64,000 nucleotides of DNA from Bacteroidota bacterium (GTDB lineage Bacteria > Bacteroidota > Bacteroidia > NS11-12g > UBA955), in contig JANXMZ010000059.1 of assembly GCA_025354385.1 (NCBI GenBank), positions 106,743-170,742 on the forward strand, given 5' to 3'. The notes below the pieces were generated by a model that had not been told where the DNA came from, searched no databases, and saw nothing but the letters and a program-made list of their open reading frames with translations. Positions 44,787 through 54,842 of this stretch are shown piece after piece; within the stretch, counting starts at the first letter, position 1, and every line of letters starts with the position of its first letter. Both the position numbers and the translations under genes were made by a program.

Positions 44787-45389
44787 ATGCTAACTAATAA
44801 AAGCAAACAAGTCGTAAAAAGAGAAATGACATGGATGGAGAAAGCCTATATACCGGCTATTTTCTCAGGCATGATTATAACCTTTAAACATATTTTTATG
44901 AAAAAGGCCACGGTGCGTTATCCAGAACAAACCCGCCCTTTTGCTCCTGTATACCGAGGGCAACATGTATTGAAAATAGATGAAGCTGGTGCCGAAAGAT
45001 GCACGGCATGCGGTTTATGCGCTGTTGCCTGTCCTGCAGAAGCTATTACAATGGTAGCCGCGGAACGTAAAAAAGGAGAAGAACATTTATATAGAGAAGA
45101 AAAATATGCATCTACCTATGAGATCAATATGTTGCGTTGCATTTTTTGTGGCTTATGCGAAGAGGCCTGCCCTAAAGAAGCTATTTTCTTAACCGATAGA
45201 ATTGTTCCTAGTACATTTGAACGTCATGAATTTATTTTTGGCAAAGATAAATTGGTTGAAACAAAAGAACATCCAGTAGATGTAACTAAAAGACAAACAC
45301 CTGCTGTTCTTGAATTCAAAAAAGATAAAAAGCATAAACACAACTTAACGGTTTTAGACAAAGTTACCAAGACCTTTAACAAGCACTAG
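44787..45389 (+). CDS. nuoI: NADH-quinone oxidoreductase subunit I
   Basis: The 8Fe ferredoxin-type subunit carrying clusters N6a and N6b. 200 residues with two C-x2-C-x2-C-x3-C-P motifs (CTACGLCAVACP and CIFCGLCEEACP). The N-terminal amphipathic part (MITFKHIFMKKATVRYP-like region) lies against the membrane. The Lys-rich C-terminus after residue 165 is an extension beyond the usual core. Confidence 0.96.
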   Translation: MLTNKSKQVVKREMTWMEKAYIPAIFSGMIITFKHIFMKKATVRYPEQTRPFAPVYRGQHVLKIDEAGAERCTACGLCAVACPAEAITMVAAERKKGEEHLYREEKYASTYEINMLRCIFCGLCEEACPKEAIFLTDRIVPSTFERHEFIFGKDKLVETKEHPVDVTKRQTPAVLEFKKDKKHKHNLTVLDKVTKTFNKH

Positions 45390-45459
45390 AACTGATTCAA
45401 AACGTGGATATTATTAATTTTAACAAACTAACAAAAGACCGTAATTCGCAATTCAATTC

Positions 45460-45960
45460 ATGAGCATTACTCTAATTATATTCTGGTTTCTTTCATTCAT
45501 GGCAATCATGAGTGCTTTGATGGTAGTATTCGCAAAAAACCCAGTGCACAGTGTGCTGTATTTGATTATCACATTTTTTGCAATTGCCGGTCATTATTTG
45601 CTGCTAAGTGCTCAATTTTTAGCCGCAGTTCATATCATTGTTTATGCAGGAGCAATCATGGTTTTGTTCTTATATGTTATCATGATGCTGAATTTAAACA
45701 AAGAAACCGAGCCGCATAAAAAACCCATCATCAAATTTGTTGCCGTGGTAGCTGCAGGTTTATTAATGTTGACTTTGGTTGCGGCTTTCAAAGGTGCAGA
45801 AGTGAAAGTCATTGCCTCTGCTGATGCATCAATTGGTTCAGTAGAAAGTTTAGGAAAAGTACTCTTCAAAGAATTTCTGTTACCATTTGAAGTGTCTTCT
45901 ATCCTCTTCTTAGCCGCAATGGTTGGAGCAGTTTATTTATCAAAAAAAGATCTACATTAA
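45460..45960 (+). CDS. nuoJ: NADH-quinone oxidoreductase subunit J
   Basis: A 166-residue five-helix membrane subunit of complex I. Diagnostic segments are [20 protein letters not shown] and [22 protein letters not shown] (helix 3, with the pi-bulge region). It ends 2 bp before nuoK. Confidence 0.95.
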   Translation: MSITLIIFWFLSFMAIMSALMVVFAKNPVHSVLYLIITFFAIAGHYLLLSAQFLAAVHIIVYAGAIMVLFLYVIMMLNLNKETEPHKKPIIKFVAVVAAGLLMLTLVAAFKGAEVKVIASADASIGSVESLGKVLFKEFLLPFEVSSILFLAAMVGAVYLSKKDLH

Positions 45961-45962
45961 AA

Positions 45963-46280
45963 ATGGAAATAATTAAAGGCATACCGTTGAACTATTATAT
46001 TTTCTTGAGCACTGCACTATTTTGCATTGGAGCATTGGGTGTTATGATCAGAAGAAATGCCATCATCATGTTTATGTGCATTGAATTAATGCTTAATGCT
46101 GTTAATTTATTGATGGTTGCTTTTTCAAGATATCTTGGAGACAGTAACGGACAAGTATTTGTATTTTTTATTATGGCCGTTGCCGCTGCCGAAGTAGCTG
46201 TTGGCTTGGCTATTTTAATAATGGTATATAGAAACGCAAACACTTCGGATACCGAAGTTTTAAATCAATTGAAATGGTAA
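45963..46280 (+). CDS. nuoK: NADH-quinone oxidoreductase subunit K
   Basis: A 105-residue three-helix subunit. The two membrane Glu residues needed for proton transfer are in [14 protein letters not shown] and [14 protein letters not shown]. The start follows nuoJ by 2 bp, implying coupled translation. Confidence 0.96.
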   Translation: MEIIKGIPLNYYIFLSTALFCIGALGVMIRRNAIIMFMCIELMLNAVNLLMVAFSRYLGDSNGQVFVFFIMAVAAAEVAVGLAILIMVYRNANTSDTEVLNQLKW

Positions 46281-46320
46281 TAAATTTTATAATTAAAGGA
46301 GTACAAAAGACAATATAAAA

Positions 46321-48222
46321 ATGGAACAACTTGTAAAATTAATTACCCTATTTCCGCTTTTGAGTTTTGCCATTATTGGTTTACTGAACAGGCGCCTTAC
46401 TAAAAAACATGCTGCCATATTCGCCTGCACAGGCGTGCTTTTAAGTTTTGTAGATTCATTGCTTATATTTTTCTCCCAATCTAGCTATCACCACCCTGTA
46501 GAAGTGCATATTTTTGATTGGATAACAGCTGGTTCTTTTAAGGCTAGCTTCTCATTCCTAGCTGATCCACTCTCTTCTATTTTCTTATTAGTCATTACAG
46601 GTGTGGGTTTCCTCATTCATATTTTCTCTGTTGGTTACATGAAAGACGATGATGGATTCAGAAGATTTTTTGCTTATCTTAATTTATTTATCTTCTTCAT
46701 GCTTATTTTGGTTTTAGGCAATAATTTTTTAGTGATGTTCATCGGTTGGGAAGGGGTAGGATTTTGTTCTTACATGCTTATTGGTTTCTGGTATAAAGAA
46801 ACTAAGAATAATGATGCCGCTAAGAAAGCATTTGTTATGAACAGGATTGGCGACCTCGGCTTTTTAATTGCCATGTGTTTAATCTTTGTAAACTTTCAAA
46901 CATTGGATTACACTCAGCTTTTTACACCAGGTTATATAGAAGGTCTGGCCATAGATCAATCTACTTTAATACTAATTACAGTTTGTTTATTCATTGGTGC
47001 CATGGGAAAAAGTGCTCAAATTCCTTTGTATACTTGGCTACCAGATGCCATGGCAGGACCAACACCTGTATCTGCTTTAATACACGCAGCTACCATGGTA
47101 ACTGCAGGTATTTACATGGTGGCCCGAACTAATATTTTATTTTCAATGACACCAGAAACCATGGAGTTTGTCGCCATAATAGGTACCGCAACTGCCTTAC
47201 TTGGTGCATCCATAGGTTTGTTCCAAAATGATATTAAAAAAGTATTGGCCTACTCTACTGTAAGTCAATTAGGATTAATGTTTCTTGCACTTGGTGTTGG
47301 AGCCTACACTGCCGCGGTATTCCATGTGGTGACACATGCTTTCTTCAAAGCCTTGCTATTCCTTGGTTCAGGTAGTGTTATTCACGCCATGGGTGGCGAG
47401 CAAGATATACGTAAAATGGGTGGTTTGAAAAAACACATGCCTTTAACCTATATGACTTTTTTAATTGGAACTTTGGCCATCTCTGGTATTCCGCCTTTAG
47501 CAGGTTTTTTCAGTAAGGATTTAATTTTAGCCGAAGTATTTGAACACAATCAATTCCTTTTTATATTGGGAATGCTGGTTTCAATCATGACTGCCTTCTA
47601 CATGTTCCGTTTATTCTTCCTTACTTTTCATGGTAATTTCCGTGGCACCCATGAACAAGAACACCATTTACATGAGTCGCCAAAAACCATGACCATTCCA
47701 TTAATTGTATTGGCTGTTTTTGCGACTATTGCTGGTTTCGTTGGTTTCCCTCATCAATTAGGCGAAGCCATTGGCGTTCATAATTGGTTCGATCATTTTT
47801 TAAGTCCCGTATTAGGTGAATCGGCCTCCGAAATGACGCTTGGTACCGAATTAACACTCATGGGAATTACTACCTTAATCATTGTAATTATTATTTTTAT
47901 TGCTCGCAATGTTTATATTATCAAACAAACACTTCCTGCAGGTGAGCACGATCAATTATCTACTGGCAAAAAAATAGTTTACAACAAATTTTTTGTAGAT
48001 GAAATTTACACCAGATTTGTAACCATTCCACTTGACAAATTCTCTGCTTTCCTTCAAAATAAAGTGGATCATAAATTTATAGATGGCATTGTAAATGGCA
48101 TTGGTAAACTAACCGTTAACGCAGGTCAATCATTGCGATTGATTCAAACTGGCAATATTGGCTTTTACGTTCTTGCTATTGTTTCTGCTATTATTTTAAT
48201 GTTTTTAATCTTTTTATTCTAA
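46321..48222 (+). CDS. nuoL: NADH-quinone oxidoreductase subunit L
   Basis: The distal antiporter-like proton pump with the long lateral helix. 633 residues. Seen are FIGWEGVGFCSYMLIGFWY with the essential Glu of helix 5, GKSAQIPLYTWLPDAMAGPT with the central Lys, PTPVSALIHAATMVTAGIYM, and the ITAFYMFRLFFLTFHGNFRG-type segment (helix 13 region). The last helix (IGFYVLAIVSAIILMFLIFL) ends the lateral arm. It lies 6 bp before nuoM. Confidence 0.97.
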   Translation: MEQLVKLITLFPLLSFAIIGLLNRRLTKKHAAIFACTGVLLSFVDSLLIFFSQSSYHHPVEVHIFDWITAGSFKASFSFLADPLSSIFLLVITGVGFLIHIFSVGYMKDDDGFRRFFAYLNLFIFFMLILVLGNNFLVMFIGWEGVGFCSYMLIGFWYKETKNNDAAKKAFVMNRIGDLGFLIAMCLIFVNFQTLDYTQLFTPGYIEGLAIDQSTLILITVCLFIGAMGKSAQIPLYTWLPDAMAGPTPVSALIHAATMVTAGIYMVARTNILFSMTPETMEFVAIIGTATALLGASIGLFQNDIKKVLAYSTVSQLGLMFLALGVGAYTAAVFHVVTHAFFKALLFLGSGSVIHAMGGEQDIRKMGGLKKHMPLTYMTFLIGTLAISGIPPLAGFFSKDLILAEVFEHNQFLFILGMLVSIMTAFYMFRLFFLTFHGNFRGTHEQEHHLHESPKTMTIPLIVLAVFATIAGFVGFPHQLGEAIGVHNWFDHFLSPVLGESASEMTLGTELTLMGITTLIIVIIIFIARNVYIIKQTLPAGEHDQLSTGKKIVYNKFFVDEIYTRFVTIPLDKFSAFLQNKVDHKFIDGIVNGIGKLTVNAGQSLRLIQTGNIGFYVLAIVSAIILMFLIFLF

Positions 48223-48228
48223 GAATTC

Positions 48229-49686
48229 ATGCTGACAATATTACTACTTCTAATACCTCTTATTACAGCACTTGCCTTGATGGTTGCAGGACCAAAATTT
48301 AGCAGGGCTATTGCTTTAGGGAGTGCTTTAATTGAACTTGTAATTACCATTGCTGCCATGGTATTATTACAACAAGGGGCCAACCCAAGTTTATTCATTG
48401 TGCATTACAATTGGATTACTAGCTTGGGAATTTCATTCAGCTTTGCAATAGATGGTATCAGCATGTTATTGTTGTTGCTTTCTAATATTTTAATGCCCAT
48501 TATCGTTTATTCTTCTTTCAATAAAAATTATAACAATCCGCATATTTTATATGCATTAATGATGATGATGTTAAGCGCCATGATTGGTGTTTTTACAGCA
48601 ACAGATGGCTTCTTGTTTTACATTACCTGGGAATTGGCTCTGATTCCAATTTACTTTATTATTCTGGTTTGGGGTGGCGATAACAGACAAAAAATAACAT
48701 TCAAATTTTTCATTTACACTTTGTTTGGTAGCTTGTTCATGTTACTGGCCTTAATCTATGTATATCTTCAAATACCCGAAGGTGACAGAAGTTTTGATAT
48801 CCAAGCATTGTATGCTGCAGGCAGAAACTTATCTGTTTCGGAACAAGGTTTTGTGTTGGCGGCTTTCTTCTTAGCTTTTGCCGTTAAAATGCCCATTATT
48901 CCTTTCCATAGTTGGCAGCCCAAAACTTATTATACCGCACCCACTCCAGGTGTTATGATGCTATCAGGTATTATGGCTAAAATGGCCACCTATGGCATGA
49001 TACGTTGGGTGTTACCAATGGTACCTCAGGGTATTGTTGAATATGGACAAATAGGCATTTGTTTATCCGTTGCCAGCATTATTTATGCTTCGTGTATTTC
49101 CATTGTTCAGAAAGATTTTAAATACCTAATTGCATATGCTTCCATTGCGCACATCGGACTCATATCTGCAGGAATATTTTCTTCCAACGTACAAAGTTTA
49201 CAAGGCAGTTTAATAGAGATGTTAAGTCATGGTATTAATACCGTTGGCCTATTCATTGTTTATGATATTATCTATACCAGAACCCACACTTCCGAAATGA
49301 AAAAACTGGGTGGTATACGCGCCATCGACTCCAGTTTTGCCTTCATGTTCTTCATCGTTATTTTAAGTGTTGTTGCGCTGCCATTCACCACCGGATTTGT
49401 GGGTGAATTTTTATTGATATTGGGTTTATTTACCAGCAATCCTATTGCGGGTTCAATAGCTGGTTTAAGTATTATTTTAGGTGTTGTATACATGTTCCGT
49501 TCTTTCCAGATCATGATGCTGGGAGAAACTTCTCATTCACTACTGCACTTACCAAAACTAACGCGTCAAGAGAAAACCTCCTTAACCATTATTGTTATTT
49601 TGATTATCGGTTTGGGTATTTATCCAAAACCAATTTTAGAAATAACAGAGAACTCCGTTAAAACATTATTAGAAGGCATTAAATGA
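48229..49686 (+). CDS. nuoM: NADH-quinone oxidoreductase subunit M
   Basis: The middle antiporter-like pump, 485 residues. The helix 5 Glu is in FYITWELALIPIYFIILVWG, the channel Lys in FAVKMPIIPFHSWQPKTY, followed by TAPTPGVMMLSGIMAKMATY. Its stop overlaps the nuoN start by 4 bp (ATGA). Confidence 0.97.
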   Translation: MLTILLLLIPLITALALMVAGPKFSRAIALGSALIELVITIAAMVLLQQGANPSLFIVHYNWITSLGISFSFAIDGISMLLLLLSNILMPIIVYSSFNKNYNNPHILYALMMMMLSAMIGVFTATDGFLFYITWELALIPIYFIILVWGGDNRQKITFKFFIYTLFGSLFMLLALIYVYLQIPEGDRSFDIQALYAAGRNLSVSEQGFVLAAFFLAFAVKMPIIPFHSWQPKTYYTAPTPGVMMLSGIMAKMATYGMIRWVLPMVPQGIVEYGQIGICLSVASIIYASCISIVQKDFKYLIAYASIAHIGLISAGIFSSNVQSLQGSLIEMLSHGINTVGLFIVYDIIYTRTHTSEMKKLGGIRAIDSSFAFMFFIVILSVVALPFTTGFVGEFLLILGLFTSNPIAGSIAGLSIILGVVYMFRSFQIMMLGETSHSLLHLPKLTRQEKTSLTIIVILIIGLGIYPKPILEITENSVKTLLEGIK

Positions 49687-51056
49687 AAGAACTATTATTA
49701 ATATCGGGACTTGGTGTATTGGCATTGGCCGCAGGTCTGCTTAATCTGAGAAAAATTTTCATGCCGGTTGTTATCCTAGGTTTACTAGGCAATATTGGAT
49801 TTTGCATCAGCGATTGGGGCAGCAACGAAACAATTTATAACATGCTATTGATGGATAATTATGCATTGGCATTCAACATTGTATTTTCCATCATCACAAT
49901 TATTTGGTTTATTTCATCTGCAGATTATTTTACAGATGATAACAATTTCTCCGATCACTTTGCATTGGTTTTATTCATGCTCACTGGCTGTCTGTTACTA
50001 GTTTCTTTCAGTAACATGGTGATGTTATTTTTAGGAATAGAAATATTATCTATTCCATTATTTGTGTTGGTTGGTAGCAACAAAACCAAAATAAAATCCA
50101 ATGAAGCGGCTTTCAAATATTTTCTTTTAGGTTCCTTCGCATCAGCCTTTTTACTGTTTGGTATCACATTGGTATATGGCAGCACAGGTAGTTTTGACAC
50201 TGCAACTATTTCAAACTTTATTTCTACTCATCAGGAAGTAACACCATTATTATTTACGGGTATGTTATTAATGCTGGCTGCCATGGCCTTTAAAGCTTCC
50301 GTGGCACCTTTTCATTTTTGGGCACCCGATGTTTATCAAGGAGCACCTACCAATATTACAGCGTTAATGGCTACTGTTGTTAAAACAGTTGCCTTCGCAG
50401 CTTTTTACAGATTGTTCCATTCAACCTTTATGCTCATGAGCAAAGAGTATATTTTTATCTTTGGAATACTATCTGCCCTTACTTTAATTATTTCTAATAT
50501 AACCGCTGCTGTGCAAACCAATGCAAAAAGGATGCTGGCTTATTCCAGCATTTCTCATGCTGGTTTTATGATGGTGACCATTTTAACTGTAAGAAGTAAT
50601 ACCGCTAATGTACTTTTATATTATACCCTTGTTTATAGCATCTCCAGCATTGCAGCATTTGCCATTTTTGGGGCTGTAAGCAAAGCCAATAACGAAAACG
50701 AAGAAATTAATATATTTAAAGGCCTAGTAAAACGCAATCCATTAATGGCTGGCACCATGACCCTCGCTTTGCTTTCTATGGCAGGAATTCCTCCACTTGC
50801 AGGTTTTATGGCCAAATATTTTGTATTTACAATAGCCGTAAGTAATGGATTTTTATGGTTAGTTGTTATTGCCATCATCGCTTCACTAATTGGTGTTTAT
50901 TATTATTTTAAAATAATCATTGCCATGTTTGGCGACCATGAAAATGCAGACGCAAAAATTGAAATTAATGGCTTACAAAAATTTCTTTTAATAATTTGCT
51001 CATCCGCCATGATATTACTATCTGTTTTTCCAGATTTAATTCTGAATTTATTGTAA
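49683..51056 (+). CDS. nuoN: NADH-quinone oxidoreductase subunit N
   Basis: The third antiporter-like pump, 457 residues, and the last gene of the operon. Key segments are FLGIEILSIPLFVLVG (helix 5 Glu), FKASVAPFHFWAPDVYQGAP with the central Lys, and TMTLALLSMAGIPPLAGFMA near the C-terminus. Only a weak hairpin (51105-51127) is seen downstream. Confidence 0.97.
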   Translation: MKELLLISGLGVLALAAGLLNLRKIFMPVVILGLLGNIGFCISDWGSNETIYNMLLMDNYALAFNIVFSIITIIWFISSADYFTDDNNFSDHFALVLFMLTGCLLLVSFSNMVMLFLGIEILSIPLFVLVGSNKTKIKSNEAAFKYFLLGSFASAFLLFGITLVYGSTGSFDTATISNFISTHQEVTPLLFTGMLLMLAAMAFKASVAPFHFWAPDVYQGAPTNITALMATVVKTVAFAAFYRLFHSTFMLMSKEYIFIFGILSALTLIISNITAAVQTNAKRMLAYSSISHAGFMMVTILTVRSNTANVLLYYTLVYSISSIAAFAIFGAVSKANNENEEINIFKGLVKRNPLMAGTMTLALLSMAGIPPLAGFMAKYFVFTIAVSNGFLWLVVIAIIASLIGVYYYFKIIIAMFGDHENADAKIEINGLQKFLLIICSSAMILLSVFPDLILNLL

Positions 51057-51104
51057 AAAACAAACCTCGGTTTTAAAAACAGAGTCAAAAAATTGTATGC
51101 TAAA

Positions 51105-51127
51105 TTTTCACTCCACTTTTGTGAAAA
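51105..51127. terminator. Weak hairpin between nuoN and hemD
   Basis: TTTTCAC (51105-51111) pairs with GTGAAAA (51121-51127) over a 9-nt loop, in the 108-bp spacer between the convergent nuoN and hemD. The stem is AT-rich, so termination strength is doubtful. Confidence 0.3.
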
Positions 51128-51164
51128 CTATTGATTTGTAATAAAGATTCTATTAAAGTTTGAA

Positions 51165-51923
51165 CTAAGAGTTAGCCTTTTTGATGTATGAATCTAAAGC
51201 CGATACGATTGATGGAAATTCTTTTGTTGGTGCTGGAATGTTACATACCAAGCCTTTTTCAGCAATGGCTCTGTGGGTACTTTCACCAAAAGCTGCCAAT
51301 CTTGTTTGATTCTGCTTAAAATCAGGGAAGTTTTCGTAAAGAGATTTGATATCCGCAGGGCTAAAGAAAACAATGATATCATAAAAAACATTTTCCAAAT
51401 CACTTAAATCTGCTGAAACAGTTTTGTACATTATACTTTCTACAAACAGTAGTTTATTTTTAGCAAAGAAATCGGGAATATTTGACTTTCTAATATCAGA
51501 ACAAGGGAAAAGAAATTTCTCTGTTTTGTGATTCAATATCAGATTAAAAAAATCTGCTTCTAGATTGGTTTTTGGAAAGAACACTTTGCGCTTGCGCATA
51601 ACCGTGTATTTTTGAATGTAAAGTCCGATGCCTTCGTTCATACAAAAATACTTCATATCTATTGGCAAATCAATTCGCAACTCTTCAACCACTCTAAAAA
51701 AATGGTCAACTGCATTCTTTGCATTAAATATGATGGCTGTGTGAGAGAGAATATTCAATTTCTTTCTTCGCAAATCTTTACCAGGAATAGGATCTACCTG
51801 TATAAATGACCTATAGTCGACTTTAAGTTTTAGCTTAGCAGCAATATCATCAAATATTGATTTGCCACTCTCGGGTTTGTTTTGCGATACAAGTATCGTT
51901 TTTACTTTTGCCTCTTTCTCCAT
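51165..51923 (-). CDS. hemD: Uroporphyrinogen-III synthase
   Basis: A 252-residue HemD, which cyclises hydroxymethylbilane to uroporphyrinogen III in haem synthesis. The family is weakly conserved. The pattern KTILVSQNKPESGKSIFDDI at the N-terminus, AIIFNAKNAVDHFF (the I-F-T-S-x-N-A-V equivalent), the second-domain IIVFFSPADIKSLYENF, and LAAFGESTHRAIAEKGL (the usual I-G-x-T-T-A block) support it. Many Bacteroidota HemD look like this. It starts 1 bp after the DUF4271 gene, the last of a three-gene operon. Confidence 0.85.
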   Translation of the reverse strand: MEKEAKVKTILVSQNKPESGKSIFDDIAAKLKLKVDYRSFIQVDPIPGKDLRRKKLNILSHTAIIFNAKNAVDHFFRVVEELRIDLPIDMKYFCMNEGIGLYIQKYTVMRKRKVFFPKTNLEADFFNLILNHKTEKFLFPCSDIRKSNIPDFFAKNKLLFVESIMYKTVSADLSDLENVFYDIIVFFSPADIKSLYENFPDFKQNQTRLAAFGESTHRAIAEKGLVCNIPAPTKEFPSIVSALDSYIKKANS

Positions 51924-52913
51924 TTAAAACAAAAAACTATTAATTGATTTAATTAAAACTAATATAGGTAGTACTTCGAAGGCACAAAGATACAAAATTA
52001 AAAATAAACTTGATTGTGTTTCCGCAAATAGTCCTGAAAAAGAGAACTTTATTAAACTCAAGCCATAAATAATGAGCAAAGAAACCAATAGAATAAGGCC
52101 AACAGCCTGCTGATACTCAGGAATATTTGTAAAATAAATGAACAAAATGAGTGGTAAAAGAAGTATCGTTACCAAAAACGCGTTGATACGAAAAATAATG
52201 GCATAATCCTTACTTAAACTCATTTGTTGGAAAGCATAGGCGAATATAAATTTGAGCCACTGATTCAAAATAAAAATAGCGATAACAACGGCCGAAACGA
52301 TTAATGCAAGCAACCAATTATCATAATAAATTGTTTTAAAATTGACTCTTATCAATACAAAAATACCAAGTGAAAATACCTGACTAATCATAAACCATGC
52401 AAAAAACTTACTGCCTTTAAAAATATCTGTTTGGGTATCGTAAAATTCCCTAAAACTTAAGCTGCTATACCATGCCCTATTGATGAGATAATATTGTAAA
52501 GGATAGGTATACTTGAAAATTATAAAGAGTATTAAAATGAAAAAACACCAAGCCAAAACAAACCAATTATTTAAATAGGGTCGCCTAGGAGGATTGTTGG
52601 ATGCTTGCAAAGACTTTCGAATATTGGCTTTTGAATTTCGGTAGATGTTCAAATCGTAAGCAATAAATTTTTGGGGTACCAGTGTATCCTTACGAATTGT
52701 ATCCATATAGGATAATGTATCCGAATTGATAGTTAACGCTAATTGACTTAAATCATTCATCAACATATTCTCTTGTTGATTTTTGCGCAACTTGTAATAA
52801 TAGTCTATGCCACTAAGTAAACTGTCGGGTACAGTTTGCATTTCCTCTATGCTTAGTAATGTTTGAGAACTATCCAATTGTGCCTTACTAGGAGCCGCCA
52901 GCATGCAAAGCAA
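51924..52913 (-). CDS. DUF4271 membrane protein
   Basis: A roughly 330-residue Bacteroidota-specific membrane protein. An extracytoplasmic N-terminal region of about 120 residues is followed by about seven helices, including WFVLAWCFFILILFIIFKYT and the conserved SFREFYDTQTDIFKGSKFF between helices, the mark of DUF4271. The function is unknown; it is commonly found beside hemD. The coordinates use the TTG at 52913, but a better signal peptide (FKKYIISTLLLCMLAAPSKA) is obtained by reading back to an ATT codon at 52943, since no ATG or GTG exists between the upstream in-frame stop (52952-52950) and 52913. That start would overlap the Omp85-like gene by 8 bp. Confidence 0.85.
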   Translation of the reverse strand: MLCMLAAPSKAQLDSSQTLLSIEEMQTVPDSLLSGIDYYYKLRKNQQENMLMNDLSQLALTINSDTLSYMDTIRKDTLVPQKFIAYDLNIYRNSKANIRKSLQASNNPPRRPYLNNWFVLAWCFFILILFIIFKYTYPLQYYLINRAWYSSLSFREFYDTQTDIFKGSKFFAWFMISQVFSLGIFVLIRVNFKTIYYDNWLLALIVSAVVIAIFILNQWLKFIFAYAFQQMSLSKDYAIIFRINAFLVTILLLPLILFIYFTNIPEYQQAVGLILLVSLLIIYGLSLIKFSFSGLFAETQSSLFLILYLCAFEVLPILVLIKSINSFLF

Positions 52914-52935
52914 GAGGGTCGATATGATGTATTTT

Positions 52936-54696
52936 TTAAAAATAACTGCTTATTCCAAAATGTATTTTTCCTGCACGAAGGTCGAAATTATTTTGCTTTT
53001 CTTTGCCAAGCGCATATAAAATACTTAAAATTCCTGCGCGAGTTTCAATGTTGCCGCCAATTCCAAAGCCCCAAGGTGTGTCGTAGGTGGCCTTTTTTCC
53101 TGTTGTTTTATCTTCGTAATAAGCCCCATTCCAAAAAGCTTTAACATATGAATTAGCCCCTAACAAGTATCGGTATTCCAACTCGAGCATGTTAAAATTA
53201 GTGGCGAAAATACTTTGTTCATTGAAACCTTTAAGCGAATTAATGCCCCCTTCGCGCATTACTTCATTAAAATAAATGGTGGGTGCAATGATCTGCTCAA
53301 TTCCCAAACCTGCCTTAATAGTGCTCTTCACACCTACTGGAAAATATTTATCCAGTTTTAATTTTAATCGGTATTGATTGTTTTTTAAATTAGTAGAATC
53401 ATAAAGATTATAACGTGCTGTTCCGAATTTAACTTCCGTTATTCTATTATCAATTAAAATTTGTTTAGTACCTGCCGATACGGCACTTTCTATCATCCAA
53501 CCCCTGCGGGGATTGAATCTGTAATCTAATAAATTAAACGAAGCAGATAAACCATATTGAGATGTTTGTATTGAATTGATGGCAGGCAACTGTTTAGCAG
53601 TTCTAATTTGAAATGTATCTACGCTGATTAAATTTGTGCTGCTAACATTGTAAAAAACTTTGAACCCATTAATCCCCGAGGTATAATATTGAATGCCTAT
53701 TTGCCTATTGAGATTAGAATACAAGGTATCGTATTTCAAAAAATCAAAAGCAATATCGGCCCCTATTGGTTTGCCCAAGATATACGGAAAGTTAAAGGCA
53801 GTTTTTAATTCCTGACTTCGCGCTTTAAAACTCTTCCAGTTAATCATCAGCATCTTTCCACTTTTCAATAAATTGTTTAAGCGCAATAAAAACTCGCCCG
53901 TAAAAACAACCCTTTGCGCAGCGGTAGAAGTTGTAGCACTGGGCGCCAATCCTATAATACCATTCACTTGATCTGATTTTTTCTTTTTCAGATACATATA
54001 AGGTTTTGCTTTACCCCCATTGATGAAAACCATTTGAGGAATTTTATCGGAAAGTAAAAAAGGTAATTGGTTCAATTTATCATAAGCCTTTCTATAAACT
54101 GTTTCACTGTATGGCTTACCTACTTTCATACCCAAATAGGCACTTAAAAAATTTCGCTTCACGACAGCATCCCCATCAATGTGCATGCTATCGAACAAAA
54201 ACATGTTACCTTTATCAACCGATAAATAAACCCCCAGTTTAGATTCAGATACACTGATAGAATCTGTTTGTATCTGGCAGAAAGGATATCCATTGTTTTC
54301 ATAAAAATTCAAAACAGTATTGGCATAATTTGCAAATGCATTGGTATCCACCACCGAGTTAGTGTATTTCTGATTGATACTTAGCAATGGTCCCAATTTA
54401 ATATTTTGATGATCTGCATAAAAACTTTTGATAAGGTATCTTTTACCTATATAGGTGAACACGTTGACCTCCTTGCTCCTCCAAGTAATGCTATCTATGT
54501 TTACAGCGGCATAACCTCTTGCTTTATAATAGTTCGTAAAATCCAGCATGGTGCGGGTATGTTGCAAACTATCAGATTCTTTGTTAAACTTAAAACCGAG
54601 TGGATTTTCTGTAAATACGAGGGTATAATTTTGTGCGTGAACTGAGCCGATGAAGCACATCAAAATAACATAATATCGCTTGCAAAAAAAAATCAT
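52936..54696 (-). CDS. Omp85/TamA-like outer membrane protein
   Basis: A 586-residue outer membrane protein of the BamA/TamA (surface antigen D15) superfamily. The signal peptide (YYVILMCFIGSVHA) precedes an N-terminal periplasmic part with POTRA-like repeats: RGYAAVNIDSITW, NNGYPFCQIQTDSI, and the FDSMHIDGDAVVKRNFLSAY strand-helix unit. The C-terminal half alternates amphipathic strands (LDYRFNPRRGWMIESAV), contains the conserved MREGGINSLKGFNEQS loop (the G-x-x-S-L-R-G-F-type motif), and ends with GKIHFGISSYF, an aromatic terminal residue as in barrel proteins. It may insert or export lipids or proteins; the substrate is unknown. First gene of the operon with DUF4271 and hemD. Confidence 0.88.
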   Translation of the reverse strand: MIFFCKRYYVILMCFIGSVHAQNYTLVFTENPLGFKFNKESDSLQHTRTMLDFTNYYKARGYAAVNIDSITWRSKEVNVFTYIGKRYLIKSFYADHQNIKLGPLLSINQKYTNSVVDTNAFANYANTVLNFYENNGYPFCQIQTDSISVSESKLGVYLSVDKGNMFLFDSMHIDGDAVVKRNFLSAYLGMKVGKPYSETVYRKAYDKLNQLPFLLSDKIPQMVFINGGKAKPYMYLKKKKSDQVNGIIGLAPSATTSTAAQRVVFTGEFLLRLNNLLKSGKMLMINWKSFKARSQELKTAFNFPYILGKPIGADIAFDFLKYDTLYSNLNRQIGIQYYTSGINGFKVFYNVSSTNLISVDTFQIRTAKQLPAINSIQTSQYGLSASFNLLDYRFNPRRGWMIESAVSAGTKQILIDNRITEVKFGTARYNLYDSTNLKNNQYRLKLKLDKYFPVGVKSTIKAGLGIEQIIAPTIYFNEVMREGGINSLKGFNEQSIFATNFNMLELEYRYLLGANSYVKAFWNGAYYEDKTTGKKATYDTPWGFGIGGNIETRAGILSILYALGKEKQNNFDLRAGKIHFGISSYF

Positions 54697-54716
54697 TCCC
54701 TATACTTCGTAGAATA

Positions 54717-54724
54717 CAAAACTA
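54717..54724 (-). promoter_or_regulatory. Candidate -7 box (TAGTTTTG) of the Omp85-like operon
   Basis: A minus-strand match to TAnnTTTG, 20 nt before the ATG at 54696, in the 146-bp divergent spacer shared with the phosphatase gene. No -33 TTG at standard spacing. Confidence 0.35.
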
Positions 54725-54842
54725 TTGAAAACAATTGACAATCTGAGCAGTACTAAAACCTATTTATTAACGGGTATTTTAATACTTACTTTGTAATGAA
54801 AAAAACAATTTTAAGTCACCCAAAAAAATAGCATATTGCGGC

